Shown: positions 29,118 to 44,937 of the stretch, one piece after another
Layout: the number at the start of each line of letters is the position of its first letter
Position numbering within the stretch: position 1 is the stretch's first letter
NCBI GenBank assembly: GCA_019400425.1
Contig: JAFREE010000091.1
Coordinates: 1 to 64,000 of the forward strand
Length of the DNA: 64,000 nucleotides
Source: Hymenochaete sp. R1
Taxonomy: Eukaryota; Basidiomycota; Agaricomycetes; Hymenochaetales; Hymenochaetaceae
Direction: 5' to 3'
Translations under genes and position numbers: made by a program
The notes under the pieces: model-generated
Told to the model about the DNA's origin: nothing
Databases searched by the model: none
What the model saw: only the letters and a program-made list of their open reading frames with translations

Positions 29118-29455
29118 AGTTCGTAGAAGGGTTTAGCGAGCTGCTTATCTTGACGCAGAATGGTTGAGGTAGTAAATGAACTGTCAGGGCTAAAGAGCGC
29201 GTCTGAGTCGCGTCGTCAGATGGATGTTGGGGAAAGGAGCAGAACAAAGTCACATGATGGTTTCTTGTCCGAATTTCTCGGCGGTTGGTTTAAGGACCTC
29301 AATGCAAAGTCTTGATTGAATTTGAGGTTCTCTTTGAACGCTGAGTAATAATATTAATCATTTGTTATTAAAGAATTCATATTCCATTTTCCCCTAAGAG
29401 ACTAATACCAACAATTTACCCATAGTGTTTACAGATATATATTATCCCGCATAAA
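29118..29455. promoter_or_regulatory. Chitin synthase upstream region
   Basis: A 338-bp gap upstream of the chitin synthase start and downstream of the HEM2 stop, both genes on the minus strand. It is AT-rich toward 29340-29450. No gene and no clear regulatory motif were seen. Confidence 0.4.
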
Positions 29456-32675
<3,220 letters not shown>

Positions 32676-34258
32676 TCAAGTCGAAGATCCTGAATTTGAA
32701 CGTCCCCTTCCAACGAACGGCTGCCCAGCACTTTGCTCCATTGGATTTACAAACGGCCACACGCGGAACCACTTTGCCCATCTTCTCAGGCCATCCTCAC
32801 TGTCGTCACCGTCGACATCAAGACCAGCAGGTTCGCCTAGTCCCTCAACACTCGCGAATGAGACGTATCCGTCCACTCGCTTGCAAGCTTCGGATGCGGT
32901 TCGAGCGTTGAAGGCAGTGAAAGGCGGAGTTGGGGGAGGCGTGAGAGGTTCAGGCGGCGACTCGGGCGAATGTCTACGAGACGAGCCTCGTCTCCGCGTA
33001 GGTGGCGTCGAGCGTACACGTGCAATTTCCGACCCATGAAATGCGTTGAGATTGGGGGTGACGATGTTCTATGTAAATATAGATATTGGTCAGCGATTGT
33101 AAAACCCCTGTGCGGTTCGAGCAATGAAATTCCGCCTACCTGTGGAGACACAGATGGCAGTTCCCCGCCTGGATACTTCACATCCGTCATAATCGTCACA
33201 CCCTGCGTCAGTGCCCTTTGGTGATTCCGTCTCCGCGCATCAAAAGTGCTATCTTCCACACTTGATGGACCGGCCTTTTGCAGCACGTACTCGAGTTTCG
33301 CACGCAGCACTGACTCGTGAGCACTGGGGTGCTGTTTAGGCGACGCAATATCGGCGGCAGTTGACACATGGGACTGAGAGATTGGAACGGGCAACAAGCG
33401 ACGTTCAAAAGGAGGACTTGGTGGCGTTGAACGTTCTTTTGAGTGTACTTTGCTTAGAGGAACAATGGGTGACGTCCGTGCCCTGAGCATGGTCGGCAGA
33501 GGAGTTGGGGACGCAGGCGTTCCGTAGGGGTACAAGTCACCATCCTCAGACGCTGCGCGATTACTGCTCTTGCCGCGGGTCGGACGAGGACTGACGGTGA
33601 TATGTGGCGATTTTGAGAGATGGCCATGAGGAAGCTTTGATACAGGTGCATCGTCCAGGCCATCGTCACTGCCACACGAGTCGTTAAGCGCGACGAGGAA
33701 AGAGTTGCCTCTCGGTCTCCGTTCTGGCCACCTGCCCGGGCTCCGAGAACGCTCAACTTCGTCCCTCCTAAGAGTATCCCTCAACAAAGATTCGCAGCGA
33801 CTAGGTGGACGGGTGATCTGCTCGCCACGGGAGGAAGACAAAGCGCGCGATCGCCGGGTGGGAGAACTTGTGCGAGACATATCAAAGGTGAGATACGGCG
33901 CCGCTGGACGAACGGTATGAGTCTGCGACTGGAGAGAAGTCTTGATAGGCAGGAATTGACGTCTGTCTGGATATGGTATGCGTTTAGGCCTGCGGTGGTC
34001 GTCGAGGGAGAAGGATGGGGAGGGAGGATTGTAGGGAGAGCGGCGGAGTTCTTTATAACGAGGTGTTGTTGCTGAAAGAGACGCCTTTGAAGAAGAGGGC
34101 GTAAGAGGAGCAAGAGAAGCTGGGGATGAATGGCCCTTTGGAATGAAGGAGGAGCGTGAAGGGGGAGGGGGAGTTCTGGGAGGAGATGAAGGGGAGAAGG
34201 AGGAAGAGGAGGCAGCGGAAGCGGAGGAGACGTTGTTTATGTTTGAATTAGAACGCAT
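32676..34258 (-). CDS. Ser/Pro/Arg-rich protein of unknown function
   Basis: Two exons (34258-33140, 33068-32676) give 503 residues. I do not recognise a family. The first ~300 residues are Ser/Pro/Arg-rich with many SP and TP sites and probably disordered, so phosphorylation by proline-directed kinases is plausible. A more ordered block around residues 310-375 contains LRAKLEYVLQKAG and RNHQRALTQGVTIM. The C-terminal exon ends in an acidic stretch and a Trp-rich motif LRRWAKWFRVWPFV that looks conserved or membrane-associating. The single intron is 71 nt and preserves frame at a codon boundary. The start is the first ATG of a long open frame. It could be a signalling scaffold or cytoskeleton-associated protein, but nothing decisive is visible. 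Confidence 0.75.
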
Positions 34259-37200
34259 GCTGAGAGTGAAAGGCTGATTGTGAGTGTGTGTGGATGAACG
34301 CGTCGACGGGAGCTGGACTGCGCGCGAGAGGGAGGAGGCAGAGTCGGACCGGGAGAGTGCCAGGACGTGTACGTGAATTTGGGGGGTGTGCCCACCTCAG
34401 GGTTCGAGAACACGCGCTTCTGGCCTAACTGTATTCTATATAACCTTCTTTCTTCTACCCACTATCAGATCCTCGACTGCATATACGTTCCCTCGCTGGA
34501 CGGTGCTCGACGCTGGCGGGCGTTCTCAGAGTCGGCGGCGACGAGTGGACGCGATGGGGGGAAGGGGAAGAGAAACGACGAGTGTGAGCAACCGGGTCTC
34601 GATTTTACTTTTATATATATGCAGGCGATGCAAACACCCCCGATTCTTTCGTTGGCAGATGCGTCATAAATATTGAGTCGTGTGACAAAACAAAAGTCAC
34701 AGTCACTCTTCTCCCTACCCAAACGCAGCTGGTGTTTGGGGGTCCTTTGCCCAAACGTGGCGTCTTTATTCACACACGATCCTATTTCTATTTGCTCCTT
34801 TTCTCATCTTTGTCGTCCTCAGGCAGGAGCAGCTTCAAGTTGAACAGTTTACGGAGCTAGAAACAGAGAAGAATGAATGAATCGATGTTCTCTGAGGAAA
34901 TCTTTCCTTAAAGATCGTAAGACATTCTCTCGTCCCATTCCTCCATTGTTCATGTTCTCCCCCTAGGACTTAAATCCTGTCCTCCATTTCCCCCTCCTTT
35001 TCAACTTTTCCATCCGATCCGTACGCGCGTACCCGTAACGCAACTGCTGGTCTAGATTTTGTTTGTTTGCACCACGGAGCCCTCCAGCTTTGAGACATTT
35101 TTCATTCCCGACCCGCCCTCCCGCTTCCGCTAGCCGACGCCCGTTGCCGTGGGCCGTAGCAGCCGTAGTAGCCGAAGTCATCACTATTCTCCCGCAAACA
35201 AGAGAATCAGGACAGGACCGTTCTTCGCTGTTGCTGCTGTTGTTGCCGGACAGCATTCGGGCCATTCTCTACAAACGTCCGTGCCATGGGAATGTGTAAG
35301 AGATTGATAGGCCCATCACCATCATAAAGTCAAAATTGCACCCTCGTTGTCCAGAGCGCCCGTTGCCGGATGACAAAGCGCTCAATATTGAGAATAACAA
35401 ACTTCGCCGGCGATCGGTTTCACCAGTATTTTTCGAGCCAATTTTTTTTTCGCAACGAACACATTGACATTGCAAAAATGTCACTGACCTTTAGCTTATC
35501 TATGACGGCGACGGCGTCGACGGTCGGTGCCTCAGGCTTTGAAATTTCACTTCGGCCGTGATGACAAGCTACGAGTTTGGCCTGTGTTCAATCGAACCAG
35601 CCGCCGCAGAGCATCTCATGATCCAGTAAATTACATCAACGCGCAAATTCCCACTCTCGCACTCTATAAGACTGCTCTACCCTATACATCAGCTTCCGAA
35701 ACACGGCCGATAACCGACGCACAAGAGGATTGAGGAGGTGCACAAACAAGGTCACACGAGCAACCGAGCGTCCGTGTTCATTTCATGACGCGCCATGACG
35801 CCAGCGCCGTTCGGCGACGGTGAAGTCTGTCTAGAACTGCAGCATACCGTTCATGTACAGTACATCCATCCCAAACGGCGAAAAGAAGAAGACGGGCGCG
35901 CGTTGTTTTTTTCTCCTACTGGAATCTCTGGACTGCGCTTGATTCACGACGAGGGCAAAATCGCGCAGCTTCCCCCGAGTCGAACGCGTCCCGGACGAGG
36001 GTCCTTCGTACTGTACAAAGGAAGGTGGAGGCACCGCCCGACCGCTCGACACGCGTCCTGCGTGCGCGTACTTACCCGTGCATCGCGGGACGAGGAAAGC
36101 AAGGGACGTCGTTCGTTCTCCTTTCTGATTCTGCGGAGGCGGATACAAGGGGTGGGTGTGCAGTCCTTGCACTGGCGGTCCTTCCCCGGGTATCGAATGC
36201 AAGACCCACTCGTGACCTCGATCCTGGAATTCCCCTCCCCTTACCACTCTCTTACCCCGGAACTTCGTCCAAAATCTGTATCTGCAAGGAAGGCTGTGTC
36301 TCTGTCCGCGTCCGTGAAGATTCAAAAGGAAGCTCGAGAAAGATACTCAAAGAAGTTCAAGGGTGTGCAGACACAGAGATACGAGAAAAACCGAAACCCC
36401 GCTCGTCATGGATGATGTCAGTCCTCAGTGAGTCCATGCGCCCCTGTGACCATTCTCCGAGCTGCAACGCGTCGGTCGCTCGGGTCGTTGCTGTCGTTGT
36501 GAGTCTGTGACGTGTTGATTCTTTCCTCCGTCGAGTGCTTGAAGTTCTTGACAAATGGCGAAGAACCCGAGGGCCTTCGGGTCTCGGAAGGGTGTGTGGT
36601 GTTGTTCTCGTTCTCTACCTTTTTTCTTTCTTTATTTTTACGTCCGCAGCTTTCGTCATCGTTGATCCGCTGCGCTACGTCCCCTTCTTTTATTTGATAC
36701 CTCCTTCCGTGTGTGTATGTTGCTTCTGCTTCACGACCGAGATCCAGGCGGAGGGAAGTGCTCGGAAGCTAAGCGCACGGGATATGCCAGATATCCACGG
36801 AAAGCTCGGCTGCAAGCGATACCTCTACTTTAGATGGCTCAGTTGCTCTTAGCAAGCCGAGATGGAGGTCTTATACATGCTCTCTCATCTCGATTCACCG
36901 ACTCAGCATTCACGAACGAGCTTACCCATCAGCATTACAACGACCATACACACACACTGAATAAATCAAATCTATCAGGAAAAGATCGGTTGCTTTAGGA
37001 TGAAATGAATGCACTCGCTCAACTCACCCCCGCCTCCGTAAGGAACCCATGCCCCTTTGAATAAGCTTGACATTCGTGTGTCAGCTCCGAGCCCACTGCG
37101 GAACTCCCTCGCACTCGCACGGCACCCGGCCTTCCAAACCAAACGGACGCAAAGGCAACTCGAACCAAACGCAAATTCATATCCAAAGTCCCATCCGCTC

Positions 37201-40200
37201 AGCCTGATCTGAAACGCGAAACCTAAAGGCCACGCTGTCAGTCATCAAACATCCCCAAACCTGGGAGAAAATTCCCGAACATAGTGATGAGATCGTCCTC
37301 AGCCTCAGGCTCAGGACGGCATAGCGTCGGACGCACCCTCTCCCCTCTTAGCCAGGCTTGGACAATACATATTGCCCAGTATCAGTATCAGTATCACTGC
37401 CAAAAGTCAAAGTCTCTTACTGCACTATAAGCAGATGCCGTTGTGCCCGTTGATCAGTCAAATACTCTGCCACCATTATTGGGGACTCTCTTTTTATTTG
37501 TCGAGAAAAAACGAATACATGTATAGAGTACTAGAAGATAAGCTAACGCGACACGAACGTGGCTTGCACTCTAAGAGCTTGTCGACATGTATGCACTGCG
37601 TTTTGAATCCTCGTGGCTTCGGGACCCGGGACAGACCCCAGAACACCCGCCCCTCTCCCTTTCGTTTACTTACCTCTTCTATCTACCGTACCTCGTCACG
37701 GTGTTCATGGCCTGACCTGTGCACGGATTAGTATTTTAACCCATCAGGTACGGCGCCTGTCCCCTGGACTTAACAACCCCGGTCGACCGATGTTTGATTT
37801 TTCTTTTTCTTTTACCTCTGAATGTTTACGTGGACGCCCATGCCCATGCATGCGCATGAAACCTATGTCGGACTCGGACGGCACGAAGGGCGCTCACGAA
37901 CTTGATCAAAGCCTAATTTCTTGGGCAATTCGTTTGGCAGGACTTGGCCGTCGTCGTGCTAACACTGTTGCAGTGAACACTGTACACGCAAATGGATGTT
38001 GGGCAGTTCAGCAATAGTTTGACGCTAGAATGCGGTGTCGGTAGTGGACGTCTTACCTATTGACTTGGTGTATTACTCCCTACCGCCGAGTCTTCCTTAT
38101 AAAGTGCGAGCAGCGCCAGGGGTCTTCGTACTCTTTGGCGTGCCGATTTAACTCACCCATGGCGAAAAACATGAACGACGTACGTAGGTCTGTGTCCTTC
38201 GCACGCCATACCAACATCCAACCGAAAAAAAAAACTACTTGTCGATTGCTACCTTGCTAATGTCGAAGCTGACTGGTGTTCGAAGTAATTTGGCTGTCCG
38301 CTGCCCGGTCTCTCGGAGTCCCGTACGCGCTGACTCAACCCGTTGTCAAGCAGGATGACGTGGCACCCGGTATCGTCGTCTCCGAATTGCGAACTGATCC
38401 CGCTCAACTCAATACATCAGTACATTCACATTAATTTAAGATCGTTGATATCGATACTTACTTTATATCCAAAAGATCGCGAGGTTGTTCACCCAGTAAA
38501 ACGGGTGGTAGTGGGGAAAAGACGGATGGCCTGAGTTCATGGGTAACTGCTCAGAATTGGAACTACGAGAGGGTGAATAACTTCGTTCTCACGTTTTCCG
38601 AACTTCTCCCTGATGTTCCGAGTATACAAGAAAGACGAGACTTGAGTTAGTCGGACTGATATGTTCCTTCCTTCAGACTAAGTACATGTCCTAGAACTGA
38701 CGGCTTGAACTTGGCAGCAGCATAGCACGAAGCAACGGACCGGCGGCACCTTTTCGAATTGCGACTCCAAGAAGCAAGAGGGGGATCCAGAGTGAGGTCT
38801 AAGCCACGTTCGCATGCTTATGGTCCCGGTCAATTAGAACGAGATTTCGGGACTACGCGAGATAGACAGTCTTGATCAGGAAGATGTGTCCTTCTCATTG
38901 TACGCGATCGCGCAGGCGCCGAGAACTAAAGTGGGGTACGAACTTTATTGAGGCTTGTCAGACCGCTCATGGTCATGTCGTGTCATTGCAAGTAAAGATG
39001 AATCATCGATGAGGAGCTTGAGTAGCAGCTATTCAAGTAAGGGACTTGAAAGACCTGACTGGCGTTGTAAGATCTCAATCTGTTTTATACTAATATTCAA
39101 AAGTAAACATTTTCACTGTCATTAGATGGGAAGAATATGGACGAACCTCGGCTTTTGGACGAGCGAATTGTCGAAGACCTCATTTTCGATGCAAACTTTA
39201 TTTGTTAGTAACAATAGCTTCCAAGGACCGATGAACCGACTCTTGAGTACGAAAGGAAAGGCACATCTGTATGAGAAGATGCGCGCTACGGCCGATGCAG
39301 TGGTCGCGAAGAGATTAAAAGTCGATTTTCGTCGGAATGCGGCTGTTCGCGTTAACAATAGATGTCTGCTGACCCTACCCTACATGCCGTAGAAGTAAAA
39401 GCGTAGGTATGGGAGTATTCCACCGAAACGAGGTGTGCGCATTACGAAAGACGAGAGACTGAAGAAAGGAAGTGAAGCGCGGCCCCTCACGCTGTCCTGG
39501 GGGCTCGTCGTTCCATGCTTGGCTTTATTTGTATGTGGCATCGTGCTCAGCTCAGACCAATCTGGGATTGAAAAATGATCCACGAGACCTCTCCACACAC
39601 CACCAACGAGGGACCATAGATGCATGAATGTCTGTGTAGATAGCGGAGAACTCATATCCACAAAACAAGAAGGACTACCCCTTCCGCTTATCCTCCTATC
39701 CAATTCATGTTCCTCAACCGCATTCCTGCCTATTTCAAAGGCACAAAACATCCTATCTTCACCCGGCTCCTTCTCTTCCGCCATTTAGCCACCAAACTGA
39801 TTCGCAACGTCGCCGTTTGCCGCACGAAACCGCGCGCAAAGATAAGGAAAGCTGGTCTGGTAGTAGTACAGGCTCCAATTCTCACATCTGCACGTTTCTC
39901 AAGAGGTCAATCCGCTATTGCTGCGCTTTCTAGGTGGACGAGGCATGAGATTTGGTAGAGTAGAGTGGCTGCGGTGGCTTCGGGAGAAGCAGTGATTGGT
40001 CGACTTATTTGAGGCAAGTGAATTGAGCTAGGGGCAACTTCTACCACAGCCTCAAGCGTGTCGACCACTGGCAATGTTCTTTACTAACGATATTGTAGTT
40101 CCCTATCTCGCCGCTTATGAGCTTCTCCACAATGAATTAGCGATAAGCCCGCTTTGAAACTATTCTGGATAAGTGAGTCAAGCTGCTTTCTTACCAGAAG

Positions 40201-41477
40201 AATGGATGAGAAAGAATGGCAACCTGCCTGAACGACGAGAACCTCCCAACTTGCTTGTCCCGGTGACAAGGAAATGATGGTTGGAGAACGAATGTGCTGG
40301 GTGGGGCGGGGTGCATTTTAGACGAAGTTCTCCTTTTAAATTACATTCATTCTTTTCCCGTTAGAGATGGTCGAGACTCCCAATTGAATCTCGGACTCAA
40401 TCGGCATGGAGGAGTAGAAGCTTAAGGGTAAACCAAAATCATGCGTACTTAAAATCATGTAAAACCACGGGGAGGGTTCATTTCCTATCCACAAAGCCGT
40501 GCCCATTCTTCCGAAATGTGAACTTAACCGGAATAAGCAGGCATTCTCAGCATGCAATGGAGATAGATCATTTTAAATCGAACGGAACAAGACACTTTGA
40601 CGCTTCACAAGCAGGTGGACCCTAAAAGCACTCTAGCAGGAACTCCTCTCCCTTTCCACCGGATACGGGGCGGAGCGACAAACATGCCCCGTGGGGCGCC
40701 CATGTCGGTTGCAACTCGCAACTTAGGCTATCAATAGACTGCGGGGCGCTTTGATCCGTCTATTCCTGGAGTACATGCCGGAGAAAGACACGTAAGTCAG
40801 TACGACGTCGACTGACGTACTAATATTTGCGTTCACATTGTGAATGGCCCGGCGATGGTCATTTCGATCACTTACATCGGTCTGGTATTGTATCCCATCC
40901 ACATAAAAGGAGAAAGTCCAAAAGTGAGAATGGTGTGAATACTTCGGAGCTTGCGCTGTGAGTCATCGATGACGGAAGGGGTCGCCGAACTAGGGAGCTC
41001 TGAAGTCATGACTGCCTTTTGCCATAAAGGCTGAAGTGAACCGATGCTTGGTGGAGCAAGCGCGTTTGGGTCTGAGGCTCAACCCGTGCTTCATGATTAG
41101 TATCAGTAGCATTCATAGACGCCTCCCTTGGCGTGTTGTGACCAGCGATATACTACCGGTCTGATAGCTTCCATGACAGTGACGTTTCTGACGTGTTTAA
41201 TGAAACAAGAAGCGGGGCGTAACTGATTGTGGGGTTCAGCAGGACGATGTCACGACAAGAAATACAAGAGATGGGCGAAATACACGAACACTAAGTCCTC
41301 TCACGAACTGATTGTCTTTAGCTTCTTTCCTTGGCTATTCCACAACTCCGCTGACTTGAGCCCATCCTGTACCAAGACTTCTCCTGGACCCAAACGATAC
41401 GGCATATATCGGAACCAATCTGGGACGTGACATGATCAGATACAAAGACGGCTCGTCGCCGAAGCCAGAAATTTAGA
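34259..41477. other. 7.2-kb gene-poor region
   Basis: No gene is supported. The largest open frame (35795-36415, +, 206 codons) is basic, low in complexity, matches nothing recognised, and overlaps a 164-codon antisense frame. From 36.9 to 41.4 kb open frames are short on both strands. No terminal inverted or direct repeats, transposase or polymerase motifs were noticed. The left end holds the promoter of the 503-residue protein gene. Confidence 0.5.
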
Positions 41478-43074
41478 CTAACCAACATGTTTTTCTACTT
41501 GCCAGTGCTTGTACAAGCATTCGTCCACAAAAACATCATCGTCGCGATGCAAGTGACGATTTCTAGGTTCCAGACGTTGAGTTATGGGCCCGTACGCTTT
41601 TCGACGCATAAAATACGACTTCTGTTCTCGTTCCTGAGGCAGAAGCCACCCGGTCTCGACGAATGTCGCGTGTTTCCTCTGGAACCATAGCTCTCCGTCG
41701 TATTTATAGCCGTCCTTGAAAACGGTCGCCTCCCTCTCGACGCCTTTATCCGAGAAAGTCGGGATCGCGTTGTGCTTGCTTTTCGGATGAGTTAGTCCGG
41801 CGAGCCGACGCCGTCGCCCACTTGTCCATTCATCTTTTCTCGTCGGAGAGTAGAATGTGCCACCCGTTGCACCATTTGAGACTAGGTTCGTGTCGTAGCT
41901 GTTCATAGTACCTTCAAACTGAATGAAAGTGAAAGATTCGTCTTCCGAAAAAAGCCAGTGGCTGAATTCTGATTCTTCGGCATCATAGAGCGTCTGTGGT
42001 AGGGATCTGAATGATCTGAGCGAAGAAAATTTGGGGTAAGAGTGCATCTTCTCAAGCATTTCTGGTGAACTTCGAATAAACGCCATATGTCCTCTCAAAA
42101 TCTATGTTTCAGCATCGGAAATTCCGCAGTATTAGTTGCTAGAAGGACGTACCTTGTATACAGAAGCCTATGATTGGAGAAGTCTGGTTGGCTTGCCGGG
42201 GCGTAAATGTCGAATTCTCTTGCGAGGTCCCAAGGGAATGTCCGGTTGAAGCTTTACGCAGATCAATGGTCAGTGCCTTATATCGTTGTTGCATTAGGAC
42301 CGCACTGACTTTCCCCAGTAAACGTCTACATCACTCCAGCTTTATTTTCTGTCAACTAGGGGTCTATAAAGATAAATATGAGCTCACTTACCCCCATAAC
42401 TCTGTCTCTGGATCTATGAAACGTGCGAAAACGCCGTTTCTTAGTAGCCTGAAGAATGTATTGTTCTAGCAAAACGCGTCATTACATTGCCAGAATGTTA
42501 GGAAAGTGTTACGTACGCCATCCTTCTCACCGTCTCTTATGAGGATCGCGAGAAGAATTGATTTTTCATCTTTGGAGCAATTCCATTTTTTGCAGAGGAA
42601 GTCCACGTGCAGTTGGTAGTCTGTTGGTGAATGACATCTGTCAAAAGGAGCTTTCAAACAGCATATAAGCTTTTGACTCACACTGCTCTTCGGTTAAACA
42701 TAGTTCCTATATGATGTGCTGTAAGCAGCGATTTACAGAACAGAAGCTTGAGCACGTACTTGGATGTTCGGAGCATTTGAGTAAGTAGGACAATCTTGCT
42801 CCGCTCTATCAACTTGGACGAAAAGGAGATCAACGTCCTTGTTGGCCTCCACTGACTGTATGAACAATGGGATGTAGTTTGGGTCCTTCCCATATATTGA
42901 CCAGACTGAAATGACAGTTATTTTGGGCCTTCTGTACCGCCCTGGAATCGGCTCGTGAGCGACATCAACCAAAGCAATGCGTCGAGAGTCATTGCCTCTC
43001 AATTGAAAAAATAGCACTAGACATAAGGCAACAGCGACAATCGGGAGCAAAAAGGACTTGATAGAATGTCTCAT
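41478..43074 (-). CDS. Type II membrane glycosyltransferase-like protein
   Basis: Seven exons (43074-42760, 42706-42682, 42620-42517, 42465-42392, 42339-42310, 42251-42153, 42093-41478) give 420 residues. A short basic N-terminus precedes one hydrophobic segment (about residues 8-24, LLPIVAVALCLVLFFQL), the layout of Golgi type II glycosyltransferases. The lumenal part begins with ITVISVWSIYGKDPNYIPLF and VDLLFVQVD. It contains the motif WGWSDVDVYWG, which resembles the metal-binding Asp-x-Asp of this fold. A FPWDLAREFDIYAP block and a RGHMAFIRSSPEM block follow. The pattern resembles the DUF6625-type glycosyltransferase-like family. Donor, acceptor and product are unknown. The last acceptor was chosen as TTGAG because the nearer TAG gives a stop. 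An upstream in-frame start at 43173 is possible but would precede the membrane anchor by 40 residues. Confidence 0.7.
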
Positions 43075-43486
43075 GCAGATGAACGTCGTCAGCGTTAGGC
43101 GCAGAGGAGTGAAGGACCGCCGTACACGCCCTTGCCTGATGCATTCTCTCTCGGGCCATATCCAGCGGGTCACGGCAACTTGGCAACTGATTGAATCAAA
43201 TGAGCCAGAAAGTGAAATGAATACTGGCAGTGTAACGGCATGAAGCGGCCCATACTCGGAAAGCTTTCCGTCGAGACCGGAAAGATCGACATGATCGACT
43301 TACCATATTCGTTTCGGTCAGACTGCGGGGCCGGTGCGCAGCCCCTCGATCGGACGGCATCATCGCGCAGTCAGTGTTGCTTGCCTTATAACTGAACCAC
43401 CATCATCTACCGTCGTAAGTCCACTCCTTTCCTTTCCCTCCCAAGTCATTGCCACTCACAGTCTCTCTGCGGCTCTTTCAGAAGCT
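43075..43486. promoter_or_regulatory. Divergent promoter, glycosyltransferase-like / secreted protein
   Basis: A 412-bp gap between outward-facing start codons. The right side is CT-rich just before the plus-strand ATG. No gene and no distinctive motif were seen. Confidence 0.4.
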
Positions 43487-44507
43487 ATGAAAATCTCAAT
43501 ACTCCCGTTCGTTGTTGCAGCCTTAGGCTTGAGTAAGTCCTAAGTCCATTCGGCCTTATCACTCTTCGAACAAGTTCCACTGACTTCTGTCGTCTCTTCC
43601 CCTTTAGCCTCCCAGGTCTCTGCCAGTCCGATTCGTATCTATGTCATTGGCCACGCCGAGAACACTAGCGCCATTGTCGCAGGAAAGCCCGGGCAACCCT
43701 CTCCCCTCGACGGAGCAGACGTTGGTGTGGCGCACATGCGCTGGGGTCTTGCGGCGGCCGGCTCTCCGCAGTCCGTCCCTAGACCCATGATTGAGATGGC
43801 GAGCGAGGACTTCATGCAGCCTGGTCACCATAGGCACTCACCTCAGCCCGACGGAACCATGCAACCACCTATGAGGCATAGAAAGCACCATGGCTGCGGC
43901 GGCATGCGCGCAAAGATGCTCGCACTCCAAAATTGGTTCCGCACAAAGGTCGGCTTGGAGCCCGTCGTGCCTCATCATAAACACTTCAAATTCCCTCATG
44001 GACGTCCTATGGGCCATCGTCCGGAGAACGGCCCTATCGCTTTTGAGACGATTGAGCTGGGCGGTGATGCAGGCTCCGAGAACATCAGGGTTCTTCCTTT
44101 CCCCTTTCCTTCGGTCGAAGCTGTCAAAGATGGTGAAGGCCGCATCCACGTACACGGCCCTCATGCTCTTCATCCCTTCAGACGCCCGCATTCGTTTACT
44201 GGTCGTCTCCAGAAGGCACTGCTAACGCTTGGTCCATGGGAAGGCCGTGCCATAGCATTTGTTATTGGTAAGATATGCTCTTATTACATCTGATTCGTTG
44301 TCAGGCTCACACGATACATCAGGGTGTGGTATTGGTTCTCTGTTGAGGATGCTTTACGTTCTCTTTGTTGTCTTCTCTCGGTCTGCAACCACGTCTCACG
44401 AGGAAGAGCAAGATGAGATGGAGGTCATGGTCATTTTCGAAGATGACGAAGTGCAACCTCCCAGGTACACCGATGCAAAAGCGCCTGTTGAGAAGGGTTC
44501 GGCGTAA
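43487..44507 (+). CDS. His/Pro-rich secreted or membrane-anchored protein, unknown function
   Basis: Three exons (43487-43532, 43608-44267, 44323-44507) give 296 residues. The start has a clear signal peptide (MKISILPFVVAALGL, cleavage likely after Ala near residue 22, before SPIRIYV). The middle is rich in His, Pro and Met with clusters such as HRKHHGCGG and VVPHHKHFKFPHG, possibly metal-binding. About residues 226-252 form a hydrophobic segment (AIAFVIG...LLRMLYVLFVVF). An acidic tail (EEEQDEMEVMVIFEDDE) follows, consistent with a single-pass membrane protein. An alternative acceptor at 44305 would add six residues in frame but leaves a 37-nt intron, shorter than any other here. I do not recognise a named family. 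Proteins of this layout occur in multicopy sets in Agaricomycetes, which I recall only in general terms. Confidence 0.7.
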
Positions 44508-44937
44508 ATTTAGTATATCGGACATTTATTCCCACATAATATGATGCTATGCGATTATAGTGGGACAACCATCAGATTAATCATCCATTCTCACATTCGT
44601 TCTTTCTGTTGTTTCTTTCCATAGTACCAGATTATTTCCTTTTCTGTATTTTGTAGCGGCTGATTATCCAATGTGATATAAGCTGGTCATTAGCCAGATT
44701 GCGAGCGAAGAGAAAAATTATCGCATGATCACCCATATAGATATTTGAGGAGATAAAGGGTCAAAAGTAAGCCAAACTTAATGAGGAGTAAGTAAACACA
44801 AGCTGGAAAGCAAGAACGATTGATAACCGAACGAGCGAAAGGAAACGAGAAAAAAAAACAGAAATAGTTAGAAGCAAGACCAAGAAATAAACGACAAATT
44901 TGTATTCAAAGAATAATGGGAGCGGAGGGGCGAAGGT
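44508..44937. other. Convergent 3' intergenic region
   Basis: A 430-bp AT-rich gap between the 3' ends of two converging genes. An A-tract is present near 44850. Probably 3' UTRs and polyadenylation regions. No gene was seen. Confidence 0.5.

Noticed and set aside
35795..36415. 206-codon plus-strand open frame
   Set aside because: Basic low-complexity sequence with a 164-codon antisense frame over the same bases, no motif, no signal peptide and no plausible neighbours. Not enough to call a gene.
43838..44191. 117-codon minus-strand open frame
   Set aside because: Antisense to the secreted His-rich protein, whose signal peptide and splice phases support the plus strand.
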